DNA of 22,855 nt from contig JAJFUH010000023.1 of the NCBI GenBank assembly GCA_021372535.1, positions 1-22,855 on the forward strand. The letters run 5' to 3'. A model generated the notes under the pieces. That model saw only the letters and a list, made by a program, of their open reading frames with translations, had not been told where the DNA came from and searched no databases. Of this stretch, positions 7,554 through 15,535 are shown piece after piece. Positions within the stretch are counted from its first letter, which is position 1. Each line of letters starts with the position of its first letter. This DNA is from a bacterium. Its GTDB lineage: Bacteria > Latescibacterota > Latescibacteria > Latescibacterales > Latescibacteraceae. The position numbers and the translations under genes are program-made.

Positions 7554-7663
7554 TGATCCCCCCTGCCTGCGGCATCCCCCCTTTTTAAGGGGGGAATGGC
7601 TTTTGGAGCACTTTCGTCCCCCTTTCTTTTATAAGGGGGACACGGCGAAGCCGAGGGGGATCA
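7554..7663. repeat. Compact multi-hairpin element with inverted ends (MITE-like)
   Basis: The outer inverted repeat is TGATCCCCC (7554-7562) and GGGGGATCA (7655-7663). Inside are two perfect hairpins, CCCCCCTT/AAGGGGGG (7576-7594) and GTCCCCCTT/AAGGGGGAC (7616-7641), plus GGCGAAGCC (7644-7652). It encodes nothing. It sits in the otherwise A+T-rich 7285-7886 gap, and a 10-base inverted pair, TTATCCAGTT (7490-7499) and AACTGGATAA (7681-7690), surrounds it. A dispersed non-autonomous element is my inference. Confidence 0.65.
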
Positions 7664-7694
7664 ATCATGTTAGCTGATTTAACTGGATAATATA

Positions 7695-7737
7695 AACAAT
7701 AATTACATATTGATTATTGTTCATATTTAATTATATT
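7695..7737 (+). promoter_or_regulatory. Inverted repeat overlapping a possible promoter of the nuclease cassette
   Basis: AACAATAAT (7695-7703) and ATTATTGTT (7713-7721) are perfect 9-base arms with a 9-base spacer. A possible promoter, TTGATT (7710-7715), 16 bases, TATATT (7732-7737), overlaps the right arm. In such A+T-rich DNA both hexamers may be chance, so this is tentative. If real, the downstream HTH-containing protein could regulate itself here. Confidence 0.35.
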
Positions 7738-7886
7738 GTTTTTCAGGAAAAACTCGTTATTTTATCAAAAATATATTGATAATGAATTAATAAAAAGATT
7801 TTAAACTTGTTAAATTTTCCCAAACAATAAGAAGTTTCTCAAATAATATTAAACATATACCTCTTAACATTTTAAAAGATTTACAA

Positions 7887-8066
7887 ATGATAAATGAGAT
7901 ATGTAACGAATGTGGTCAAAGTGTTAAATTAGGTACAGGATTATTTATAAACCGAGTTCTTGACCTTAATGATAAGAACACAAGAATTCAAATGGGAAAA
8001 CCATTTCCTGATGGTGATTTTATTTGTATTATTTGCGATGAAAAATTATCACAAAGAAAAATTTAG
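7887..8066 (+). CDS. Small zinc-ribbon protein (59 residues)
   Basis: The ORF translates as a 59-residue protein with two cysteine pairs, C6-N-E-C9 and C47-I-I-C50, a typical zinc-ribbon spacing of two knuckles 37 residues apart. Between them is a neutral region (KLGTGLFINRVLDLND). It ends five bases before the nuclease ATG, so the two are surely co-transcribed and perhaps translationally coupled. The ribosome-binding site is weak. The same frame stays open upstream to 7794 without an ATG, GTG or TTG, which leaves room for an atypical start or a decayed longer N-terminus. It is A+T-rich like its partner. Zinc ribbons bind nucleic acid or protein; the actual role is unknown. Confidence 0.7.
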   Translation: MINEICNECGQSVKLGTGLFINRVLDLNDKNTRIQMGKPFPDGDFICIICDEKLSQRKI

Positions 8067-8071
8067 AAAAC

Positions 8072-9094
8072 ATGATCTTAGAAATCAGAGAATCGCAGAT
8101 TGAGGATATTTTTGCTACTCAGCTTGATGAAGTAAAAAATACCTTATCAATTAGGGATAATATTTCATTAATTAGCCGGCAAAAAATACTTCCGTCTGGA
8201 AATAAACTTGATTTACTATTTCTTGCATCAAACGATTTACTTTTAATTGAATTGAAAGCGGTAAGTAGCGAAATTAAATTTTGCAAACAGGTTATAGAAT
8301 ACAGACAGGAATTAATTGAACTACAAAGAAGAAGTGAAATACCTAACTTACCAATTAAAGCTTATTTATTATGCCCAAATTTTTTAGAAAGTCATATAAA
8401 ATTTTGTAATAAAAATGATGTCATTCCTATTCAATTCTCACCTTATGAGCTTTTAAAAAGTTTCTATTTCAAAGTTAAAGCAATAACAATATTAATTAAT
8501 TTAAAACCTTCAAATCACGGATTATGGAATTTGCATCTTTTAAATAGAATTTTATACTCACTTAACACCGAAAGTACCATTAAAGAATTAGAAAAGAAAA
8601 CTGGTTTATCCAAGAGTACCATAAGTAGCTATTTAAGATTATCTACTGAACTTGGATTAACAATAATAAAACCAAAAGTCAGCCTAACACATTTTGGGTC
8701 AAATTATAATGGCAAGAGAAATAAATCCGCCCCTATAGAATTTATCAGTGAGGAACAAACTGAAGTTTTGAAAGAATATATTACTAAAAATCCTTTCTCT
8801 AGTCCAGCTATCTTTGGTATTTATTCAGCAGTAGAAACCATTTTTGCGTTATCAAAAAACTTCTACCCTGTTCCATTAAAAGATGCAGTTAAATATTTCA
8901 GATATTTGTCAGGAAAGCAAAGTGAATGGGCTGTAAAAGCTTCTAATGATGCTTTTATAATGTATTCTAATTATGGAATTGATTTGGGTCTTTTAGCAAA
9001 AATTGGGAGAGACTATTATATAACCCCGGGGGGAATAAAATTCATATTACTGTTAGAACTAAACAAGTCGATACTTTTTGTAAACTCAATTTAA
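8072..9094 (+). CDS. PD-(D/E)XK nuclease fused to a helix-turn-helix domain (NucS/DUF91-like)
   Basis: The 340-residue cytosolic product starts with a restriction-like nuclease core: E8/E11 in RESQIEDIF, D47 in NKLDLLFL, E60-x-K62 in LLLIELKA, and Q73xxxY77 in KQVIEYRQEL. This is the E...D...ExK...QxxxY order of RecB/NucS-type nucleases. Residues 168-198 hold a helix-turn-helix (STIKELEKKTGLSKSTISSY, then LRLSTELGLTI). The C-terminal part (about 225-340) ends in a second possible winged-helix-like segment (IGRDYYITPGGIKFILLLEL). Base composition is strikingly A+T-rich (AAA, ATT, TTA codons) against G+C-rich neighbours, so recent transfer is likely. A zinc-ribbon gene precedes it by five bases. 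No methyltransferase or helicase is nearby. Defence or repair is plausible; the nuclease fold is well supported, the function is not. Confidence 0.78.
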   Translation: MILEIRESQIEDIFATQLDEVKNTLSIRDNISLISRQKILPSGNKLDLLFLASNDLLLIELKAVSSEIKFCKQVIEYRQELIELQRRSEIPNLPIKAYLLCPNFLESHIKFCNKNDVIPIQFSPYELLKSFYFKVKAITILINLKPSNHGLWNLHLLNRILYSLNTESTIKELEKKTGLSKSTISSYLRLSTELGLTIIKPKVSLTHFGSNYNGKRNKSAPIEFISEEQTEVLKEYITKNPFSSPAIFGIYSAVETIFALSKNFYPVPLKDAVKYFRYLSGKQSEWAVKASNDAFIMYSNYGIDLGLLAKIGRDYYITPGGIKFILLLELNKSILFVNSI

Positions 9095-9157
9095 GTGAAT
9101 TCCTCACAGCTTTACTGCGGAGTAGTTTGTTTTTCTTTTCTAAACTCCATAATACCC

Positions 9158-10387
9158 TCATCGTTTTCTCATCTCTTCACTACGTTCTCTGATCTCGGTG
9201 AGGTCGCGCACCATCTCGCTCCAGCCATACCAGAAGGAATAGTCGGGATTCATGTGGAACGCCCCCTGGAAGGTACGCATGCGGTGTTCGAGGTACATGA
9301 GGAAGAGCTTCTGCTCGATGACTGTCGGGGCATCGTGGAAGGTGAGCACATCGGGATATGAGTACCCGTAATATTCCGGCTTGACCCGCACGAGGCTCGT
9401 GTAGAGGTCGGCGACAATGTTGATTCCCTCGGCCATGAGGCTGTCGGCCCGGACGATCATGGCATCCCCCTTCGCGAGCTCGTTTCTGGCGAACTTCTCG
9501 GAATGACAGTCCACGCAGACCGAAACCATCCGCTCGCGCTCTTTCTGAAAGTCCTCCTCGGTGAGACGGGCGATGTCGGCGGCTTTGACCGCTTCGAGAC
9601 GGGCTGTCGGGTTACCCTGGGGATCGAGCACGCCGAGCGCCTTGAGTATGGTCGCACGGTCGCCTGCCCACTGCTTGTCCTCGGGCATGGGCAGCCGCAC
9701 CGCGAGGAATCCCCATGCTGTCCTGACCGCATGGTTGCCCTGGTTCATGTGGCAGTACTGGCAGGTCGGAGCCGCGGTATCGGGCGGGAGTATGCCGTTC
9801 TGTTTGAGGAGCGCCCGGACGCCGTGCTTCGAGGACGAGTACATCTCCCACTGGGGATGGTCGATGCCCATGTGACAGGTGCGGCATGCCTGGGGAGCGA
9901 GCGCCTCCCTGACCGAGAACTGGTGGCGCGTGTGGCAGACATCGCACGATGCGAGACCATAGCCGAGGTTGTCCTGCTTGATGACCCTGATCTCCTCGGT
10001 GGTTTTGATACCGATCTTGTGACAGCCGCCGCAGCCTTTCATGCCCTCCATGAAACCCATGGGCTGCCAGTGAGCGGTGGGCATGGCGTTCATCGACACC
10101 CACGCCTTCGAGTGTTTTCCGGCCATGAACTGGGTCACCTGGTCGCCGTGGCACATGGCGCAGGTTTTCGGTGTCGGGATTCCCGCCTTGGTGATGTCAT
10201 CGGACGAGGTGTGCTCCCCGATATGGCAGGCGGCGCAGGAAACACCGTTTTCGGCGTGCCTGCTCAGCTTCCACTCGGTAACGATGCCCGGGGTAACATC
10301 ACGGTGGCAGTCGATGCAGTCGCGTGTCTGGGCGTGCGCGACGTAAACCATTGCCAGAGCGGTCATAAGCAGTATGAGCCTGTTCAT
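9158..10387 (-). CDS. Octaheme c-type cytochrome, hydroxylamine oxidoreductase-like family
   Basis: The 409-residue product begins with an export signal (MNRLILLMTALAMVYVAHA) and carries exactly eight CxxCH haem sites, starting at C24, C51, C76, C119, C148, C168, C209 and C291. The spacing, the GVSCAACH and APTCQYCHMNQGNH motifs, the long gap before the eighth haem and the helical C-terminus (FHDAPTVIEQKLFLMYLEHR, then NPDYSFWYGW) fit the HAO-like octaheme family. These periplasmic enzymes oxidise hydroxylamine or hydrazine, or reduce nitrite. The direction depends on a tyrosine crosslinked to the catalytic haem, and tyrosines exist in the PDYSFWYGW segment but I cannot align them. The ATG at 10387 has GGGAGGG seven to eight bases upstream and the signal peptide. 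It is transcribed away from the potassium transporter gene and convergent with the nuclease. Confidence 0.9.
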   Translation of the reverse strand: MNRLILLMTALAMVYVAHAQTRDCIDCHRDVTPGIVTEWKLSRHAENGVSCAACHIGEHTSSDDITKAGIPTPKTCAMCHGDQVTQFMAGKHSKAWVSMNAMPTAHWQPMGFMEGMKGCGGCHKIGIKTTEEIRVIKQDNLGYGLASCDVCHTRHQFSVREALAPQACRTCHMGIDHPQWEMYSSSKHGVRALLKQNGILPPDTAAPTCQYCHMNQGNHAVRTAWGFLAVRLPMPEDKQWAGDRATILKALGVLDPQGNPTARLEAVKAADIARLTEEDFQKERERMVSVCVDCHSEKFARNELAKGDAMIVRADSLMAEGINIVADLYTSLVRVKPEYYGYSYPDVLTFHDAPTVIEQKLFLMYLEHRMRTFQGAFHMNPDYSFWYGWSEMVRDLTEIRERSEEMRKR

Positions 10388-10579
10388 CGTGCGCCCTCCC
10401 CTGGTCGAATATGTGAAACGTGTACATGTCCGTAACGTACTATAAATCAAATAAACACCTTTATAATCATTCTTCCATTGTTGCCCATTTCTCTTTCCAT
10501 GTATAAAATAACTCCACCCAAAAACAGAGTTGCCTCACCGATACGAATTCGCTATACTTCATACACATTCGAGGAACAC

Positions 10580-11908
10580 ATGAAATTATACACTGAAATC
10601 ACTCTTTTTATAAAAAACCTCCACCCTGTCAAAATTGTTTTTTTTGGTTACATACTGTATATCATATTCGGGTGGATATTCCTGAACCTGCCGATTTCCC
10701 ACACCGTTCCCGTAGCCGCACTGGACAATCTTTTTGTCGCCACATCCGCGGTATCGACAACCGGTCTTTCCACAATCGATATATCCGGATCGTATACCTT
10801 CTTTGGACAACTCGTTATTATCATCCTCATACAGCTCGGTGGTATCGGTTATATGACGTTCGGTTCTTTCGTGATCCTTTCAAGAAAAAAACCGCTTGAT
10901 TCATCCCGTGAGGAGGTATCCAAAACCGTTTTTTCACTTCCAAAACATCTCAGAATCGACAAATTCATAAAAAGCGTGATTATTTTCACCGCCATCATCG
11001 AAATACTCGGAGCGGTATGCCTCTATTTCGTTTTTCGCTCCGCTGGAGTCCCGCAACCATTGTGGAGCGCCGTTTTCCATAGTATTTCATCCTTCTGCAC
11101 AGCGGGATTCAGTCTTTACAGTTCCAGTTTTGAACTTTTCTGTAACAATTTCTGGCTGAATTTTATCGTATCGATATTGAGCTATGCCGGAGCTATCGGT
11201 TTCATTGTTTTTGTCGATGTATGGCGTACTGTCCGTGGTAAAACCGCCCAAATCACTCTTACCAGTAAAATTATCATTCATACCACATTCTGGATAAGCA
11301 TTGTGGGTACTTTCATCCTGTTTATCACCGAACCATCGATACAATGCATGCCCTCTCAGTACCGTCTTATGGCTTCTTTTTTTCAGGCAATGACCGCAAT
11401 GACAACTGTCGGATTCAATACCATACCCATTTCCGGGATAGCCCGAGCTTCTCTCCTCCTCATAACCGTGCTTATGGTCATCGGAGCATCTCCCTCAGGC
11501 ACTGGTGGAGGATTGAAATCAACCACTTTTTCAGCTATTATCGGAATTATGAAAAGCACCCTCAAAGGTTCGGCCAGAATTACATTCTGGGGATATGAAA
11601 TACCCTTTGAACGTGTTTTAACAGCCATTGCCAGTTTATGTTTTTACATAACAATTCTGGTTACAGGAACTTTCCTCCTGACATTGACCGAAAAGAGTTC
11701 ATTCCAGTGTATTCTGTTTGAGGCTGCTTCAGCGCTCGGTACGGTTGGATTAAGTATGGGACTTACATCTGCCCTGACCACCCTGGGAAAGTTGATTGTA
11801 ACACTTCTCATGTTTATCGGCAGGCTTGGCCCGCTGACATTCGGCATAGCCCTCTTTCTGAGCAAAAAACCCTTGTTCAACTCCGATGATATCGATATGG
11901 CAGTGTGA
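10580..11908 (+). CDS. TrkH/KtrB-family potassium uptake channel subunit
   Basis: The 442-residue inner-membrane protein has the four-fold M1-P-M2 layout of the Trk/Ktr/HKT superfamily. The four filter glycines are visible as STTGLS (G62), CTAGFS (G176), TTVGFN (G278) and GTVGLS (G390). The intramembrane gate loop GASPSGTGGGLKST sits at residues 303-315 after the third pore helix. It takes up K+, probably gated by a cytosolic RCK protein (TrkA or KtrA), which is not encoded in the window. Length is nearer KtrB than TrkH of enterobacteria. The ATG at 10580 is chosen for GAGGAA four to nine bases upstream; the longer open frame from 10478 lies in the divergent intergenic region and lacks a site. 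No operon partner is seen. Confidence 0.93.
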   Translation: MKLYTEITLFIKNLHPVKIVFFGYILYIIFGWIFLNLPISHTVPVAALDNLFVATSAVSTTGLSTIDISGSYTFFGQLVIIILIQLGGIGYMTFGSFVILSRKKPLDSSREEVSKTVFSLPKHLRIDKFIKSVIIFTAIIEILGAVCLYFVFRSAGVPQPLWSAVFHSISSFCTAGFSLYSSSFELFCNNFWLNFIVSILSYAGAIGFIVFVDVWRTVRGKTAQITLTSKIIIHTTFWISIVGTFILFITEPSIQCMPSQYRLMASFFQAMTAMTTVGFNTIPISGIARASLLLITVLMVIGASPSGTGGGLKSTTFSAIIGIMKSTLKGSARITFWGYEIPFERVLTAIASLCFYITILVTGTFLLTLTEKSSFQCILFEAASALGTVGLSMGLTSALTTLGKLIVTLLMFIGRLGPLTFGIALFLSKKPLFNSDDIDMAV

Positions 11909-11967
11909 ATTCATATTTACCATTTCAGCCTTATATTTCTTATATATTTATTCCCCTCTTTCTCTTT

Positions 11968-11996
11968 CCCTCCGTGCGCTCCGTGTCTCCGTGGTT
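11968..11996 (-). repeat. CACGGAG short-period repeat 3' of the DAHP synthase gene
   Basis: On the minus strand, starting 13 bases after the aroF stop, the sequence reads AACCACGGAG, ACACGGAG, CGCACGGAG, that is three CACGGAG cores spaced 8-9 bases. It parallels the AAGGCAN arrays in position and strand relative to the gene. A related AACCACGAAGACAT occurs at 162-175. Confidence 0.65.
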
Positions 11997-12009
11997 CATT
12001 CTCCCCGCG

Positions 12010-13023
12010 TTACATCGTTCTTCCCATCGCCGCGGCGATCTTTTTCACCTCTTCGAGGCCTTTCCTGAAATCCTCCGGCTTGAGCGACTGGGGGCCGTCC
12101 GAAAACGCCTCCTCGGGGTGGGTGTGCACCTCGATAATGAGCCCGTCCGCGCCGGCAGCTATCGCCGCCCGTGACATGGGAATCACCAGATCGCGGACAC
12201 CGGTGCCGTGGCTCGGGTCGGCAATCACCGGGAGGTGCGACCACAGCTTCATGAGCGCCATCGAGCCGAGATCTATCGTATTGCGGGTCGAATCCTCGAA
12301 TGTCCGGATGCCCCGCTCGCAGAGCACGACGTTATGGTTGCCCTCGGTCATGATGTACTCGGCGGCCTGAAGAAATTCCTTGACCGTCGTGGCGGGACCG
12401 CGCTTGAACAGTATCGGCTTGCCGGTCTGCCCCACCGCTTTGAGGAGCGCGAAGTTCTGGCAGTTCCGGGCGCCGATCTGGATCATGTCCGAATATTGCA
12501 CGAGAAGGTCGGTATCACCGATGGCGACGATCTCGGTGACGATTTTCAGGCCGGTCTCCTCTTTCGCCCGTGCGAGCAGCTTCAGCCCCTCCTCCTCGAG
12601 TCCCTGGAAGGCATAGGGCGATGTCCGTGGCTTGTAAGCGCCCCCGCGGAGTATCTGCGCACCGGCTTCCTTCACAGCGCGGGCGATGGCGACGATCTGC
12701 TTTTCCGACTCCACCGAGCAGGGTCCCGCAATAATGGCAAGGCGGTTCGCGCCGATTTTGACACCGTCCACATCGACGATGGTCGGTTCGTGCTGCATCT
12801 CACGGCTTGTGAGCTTGAACGGTTTGAGGATTGGTATGACCGATTCGACGCTTTCGAGCGAGGCGAAGGACTGGATGGGGCTTTTGTCCTGGTGGCCGAT
12901 GACACCGATAATGGTGCGCTCGACTCCCCTGCTCAGGTGAGCCTTGTAGCCGAGCTTTTCGATGAGCGAAATTACCTTCTGTATATCTTTCTCGGCAGCA
13001 CCCTGTTTCATGACGATAATCAT
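12010..13023 (-). CDS. aroF: 3-Deoxy-7-phosphoheptulonate (DAHP) synthase, class I-beta with N-terminal regulatory domain
   Basis: This cytosolic enzyme condenses PEP with erythrose 4-phosphate, the first step of the shikimate pathway. The 337-residue product has a ferredoxin-like N-terminal domain (residues 1-70), followed by the TIM barrel. Motifs include AGPCSVES (C102), [16 protein letters not shown] (126-141), [19 protein letters not shown] (236-243) and [10 protein letters not shown] (269-278). Metal ligands are C102, H272, E298 and D309, the same numbering as in the Thermotoga maritima enzyme, whose N-terminal domain mediates tyrosine feedback. Feedback inhibition is therefore likely here. 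The ATG has AAGGGA seven bases upstream. It stands alone, with no other aro gene in the window, and a CACGGAG repeat follows it. Confidence 0.96.
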   Translation of the reverse strand: MIIVMKQGAAEKDIQKVISLIEKLGYKAHLSRGVERTIIGVIGHQDKSPIQSFASLESVESVIPILKPFKLTSREMQHEPTIVDVDGVKIGANRLAIIAGPCSVESEKQIVAIARAVKEAGAQILRGGAYKPRTSPYAFQGLEEEGLKLLARAKEETGLKIVTEIVAIGDTDLLVQYSDMIQIGARNCQNFALLKAVGQTGKPILFKRGPATTVKEFLQAAEYIMTEGNHNVVLCERGIRTFEDSTRNTIDLGSMALMKLWSHLPVIADPSHGTGVRDLVIPMSRAAIAAGADGLIIEVHTHPEEAFSDGPQSLKPEDFRKGLEEVKKIAAAMGRTM

Positions 13024-13261
13024 AACGGTATCCCTTCTATGGTCTGTTTTTCTGTTCTTTTTTTATCGCATTTTTTGTAATATAGTGCAGAACACGGTAT
13101 ATTGGCAAGCATGAGCGGAAGTTTTTTACCGTAACCACGCCGATCCTTCCCTCCGGGATGGCAATCCATGCACCTGTCGCCCGTAAAACACCAATACCAT
13201 ACAGGATTACAGGAACTTCCCTGTCCGACAACAGTATTAATTATAAAGTAGTACAAGAAAA

Positions 13262-13292
13262 ATTTGACATGATTAACAGGATTGACATGGAT
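13262..13292. repeat. Short-period repeat segment in the 13024-13381 gap
   Basis: The segment contains two TTGACATG units 18 bases apart (13264 and 13282) around GATTAACAGGA. It is of the same degenerate type as the CCGGGATGACCAGGATGG material at 14810-15470. The remainder of 13024-13381 shows no gene I can support and no convincing promoter, since neither TTGACA has a -10 at the right distance. Confidence 0.45.
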
Positions 13293-13381
13293 TTTTGATT
13301 TTACTTTGTCATACAATTTTTCCTGTGTATCACGTCATAATCATCGAACGATTCTTTTTTCACTCATACGGGGTTAATACC

Positions 13382-14740
13382 ATGAAACACACGCTCGCAT
13401 TCCTCGTTCTCGGAGCGGCGTTCCTGCTCTCCGGATGCCTCATGGACGACAGCGGTAACGACAGCGGCCCCGACACCTATTCTGTCTCCGGAAAAATCCT
13501 CTATGAATCGGGTTCCGGAATCGAAGGGGTGCTCGTAACCATCTCCGGCAGAACATCGGATTCCGGGGGCAGCGATATCATAAATGTAACGGTCGCTTCC
13601 GATTACCGCGGCAATTATGTCTTCAAGAACATACGGAACGGCTCCTACACGGTGACTCCCGCAAAGGGCGGTTTTACCTTCACTCCCGGCTCCCGCGAGG
13701 CGACGGTCAACGGTATGAATGTGAGCGTCGCGAGCATTACGGGATACATCAAGCCCGAAACCAACGGCGGCGGGGACAATTCCGGCGTGTACACCGTGTA
13801 CGGCAGAATAGTCGACACCGGCGGAAACGGGATGCCCGACATCACGGTCGGTCTTGCGGGTGACACGCTCAGCCTCAGCACAGTCACCGACGGCAATGGG
13901 GCGTTTTCTTTCCGCGGAATCCCGAACGGCACCTATACGCTCTCTCCCGGCAGCGAAGGATTTGTCTTCTCTCCGCCCTTTGTGAAGATAATCGTCCGGG
14001 GAAACGATGTCACCATCTACAACTTTATCGGCAGGGAGACAGAAGGCGGACAGGGCAGCGGTTTCGCCGGGTCGCACACATACTACCCCATGAGCTCGAA
14101 CGCAATCTGGACAATCCGGGCGCATGAAACCGATTTGCTCGATGGTTATACGTACGATTATCAGTTCTCGCGCATTGTGAATGGAACGAAAGTTATCAAT
14201 AACATCGAATACTGGATGATTGTCAACGATGACGACGAATTTGACTCGTTCGTCCGCATCGATTCCAATACGGTCTACACCTTCGCCGATTTTGTCAATT
14301 TCGGCGATCTCGGCGTATCCACCGGCAAATCCGCGGGGCTGTTCCCCACCCTCACGAAAGCGGCATCCGGAAACGAACCCGACCCGCATGTCGACGAGCT
14401 TCCTCTCCTGCGGCTCGATGTCAACCCCGGAACGACCTACGACATCATGTCCTGGTCAAACTCCGAGTACGGCGCCAACTTTACGCTCACCTGGCTCGGT
14501 ACTTACGACGGCGAGGAAGATATTACGGTCACCGCCGGCACATTCTCGGGATGCAGGAAGTACGAGATCGCCTACTACGCGGCGGCGGTCGGCGGCGGAA
14601 GCACGCAGATAGAGATCACCAGAACCATGCTCTGGTTGGCTCCGAATGTCGGAATTGTGAAAAAATCGGTCGAAAAATCGGACAGCTACAAGACCACCTG
14701 GAAACTCGAGGAAGAGCTTATCGGGTACTCGATACCTTAA
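13382..14740 (+). CDS. Lipoprotein with two carboxypeptidase-regulatory-like beta domains
   Basis: The 452-residue product starts MKHTLAFLVLGAAFLLSGC, a signal peptide with a clear lipobox (C19 lipidated). Two beta-sandwich repeats follow: about residues 29-120 (YSVSGKILYESGSGIEGV, NIRNGSYTVTPAKGGFTFTP) and 138-220 (YTVYGRIVDTGGNGMPDI, GIPNGTYTLSPGSEGFVFSP). Both have the G-x-Y-x-F/V-x-x-I-x-N-G-x-Y-T pattern of carboxypeptidase regulatory-like or SdrD B-like domains. The C-terminal 220 residues form an aromatic-rich beta domain (HTYYPMSSNAIWTI, YEIAYYAAAVGGG) that I do not recognise. It is probably an envelope or surface structural protein with no catalytic motif. The site before the ATG is weak (GGGG at 13370-13373), but the lipobox fixes the start. 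The tandem array begins right after the stop. Confidence 0.85.
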   Translation: MKHTLAFLVLGAAFLLSGCLMDDSGNDSGPDTYSVSGKILYESGSGIEGVLVTISGRTSDSGGSDIINVTVASDYRGNYVFKNIRNGSYTVTPAKGGFTFTPGSREATVNGMNVSVASITGYIKPETNGGGDNSGVYTVYGRIVDTGGNGMPDITVGLAGDTLSLSTVTDGNGAFSFRGIPNGTYTLSPGSEGFVFSPPFVKIIVRGNDVTIYNFIGRETEGGQGSGFAGSHTYYPMSSNAIWTIRAHETDLLDGYTYDYQFSRIVNGTKVINNIEYWMIVNDDDEFDSFVRIDSNTVYTFADFVNFGDLGVSTGKSAGLFPTLTKAASGNEPDPHVDELPLLRLDVNPGTTYDIMSWSNSEYGANFTLTWLGTYDGEEDITVTAGTFSGCRKYEIAYYAAAVGGGSTQIEITRTMLWLAPNVGIVKKSVEKSDSYKTTWKLEEELIGYSIP

Positions 14741-14741
14741 A

Positions 14742-15470
14742 AGACAGGCATAAGGCACAAGGCAGAAGGCAGAAGGGAAAAAGAACCCCGGCACCACACC
14801 AAAAGACTGAACCGGGATGACCAGGATGGAAAAGGATGACCAGGATGAAAAAATCCCGGGAAGCCTTGTGTTTCATCGGTATTCGCGCAAAAAACCTGAA
14901 CCGGGATTTTCAGGATTAGAAAAGGATGACCGTGATTAATAGAATTACATAACGGAGATAAGAGTTTAAAAAAACAGTCATAAGGCACAAGGCACAAGGC
15001 ATAAGGGTAAAGAATCCCGGCACCACACCAAAAGACTGAACCGGGATGACCATGATGGAAAAAAATCATGGAAACCTTATGACTCACCTGTATCCGCACA
15101 AAAAACCTGAACCGGGATTTTCACGATTATAAAAGGATGACCGGGATTAATAGAATTACATAACGGAGATAAGAGTTTAAAAAAACAGGCAGAAGGCACA
15201 AGGCAGAAGGCATAAGGGAAAAAGAACCCCGGCACCACACCAAAAGACTGAACCGGGATGACCATGATGGAAAAGGATGACCATGATGAAAAAATCCCGG
15301 GAAGCCTTGTGTTTCATCGGTATTCGCGCAAAAAACCTGAACCGGGATGGGCAGGATGTGATAAGGATGACCGTGAATAATAGAATGACAAAAAGGAAAA
15401 AAATTGTCACGATGAAAATAATCCCGGAAATCCCGGTTAATCATGGAAATCCCGGTTCCAACACCCCTTG
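14742..15470. repeat. Tandem array of three ~212-229 bp units
   Basis: Three units start near 14742, 14971 and 15181. The common anchor GCACCACACC lies at 14791, 15020 and 15232, giving periods of 229 and 212. Each unit has an AGGCAYAAGGCA heptamer block, then CCGGCACCACACCAAAAGAC, GAACCGGGATGACC with GGATG steps, an AACCTTATG- or GCCTTGTG-type stretch, CGCAAAAAACCTGAACCGGG and AATAGAATTACATAACGGAG. Unit 2 lacks part of the GGATG run and unit 3 diverges after about 15350. Open frames on the minus strand exist only because the repeat lacks stops there. The unit is far too long and internally repetitive to be a CRISPR array, and no cas gene is present. Confidence 0.85.
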
Positions 15471-15535
15471 AATAGACAACACGCCTGTCCGGAGGTATCC
15501 CGTTCTGTCAGGGTGATAAAGGCAGGCCATTCCAA

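Noticed and set aside
9503-10435. Open frame antisense to the octaheme cytochrome
   Set aside because: Shadow of the G+C-rich coding strand, which carries eight CxxCH motifs and a signal peptide.
12208-13080. Open frame antisense to DAHP synthase
   Set aside because: No domain; the DAHP synthase metal ligands and motifs are complete on the minus strand.
12996-13316. Minus-strand frames between DAHP synthase and the lipoprotein
   Set aside because: No domain or ribosome-binding site; they overlap the DAHP synthase leader.
13364-14389. Open frame antisense to the regulatory-domain lipoprotein
   Set aside because: The plus frame has a lipobox and domain repeats; the antisense frame has none.
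14737-15444. Several minus-strand frames over the tandem array
   Set aside because: They repeat the same peptide because the array lacks stops; no start signal and no domain.
14742-15470. CRISPR array
   Set aside because: Units are over 200 bases, the spacers are not unique and no cas gene is present.
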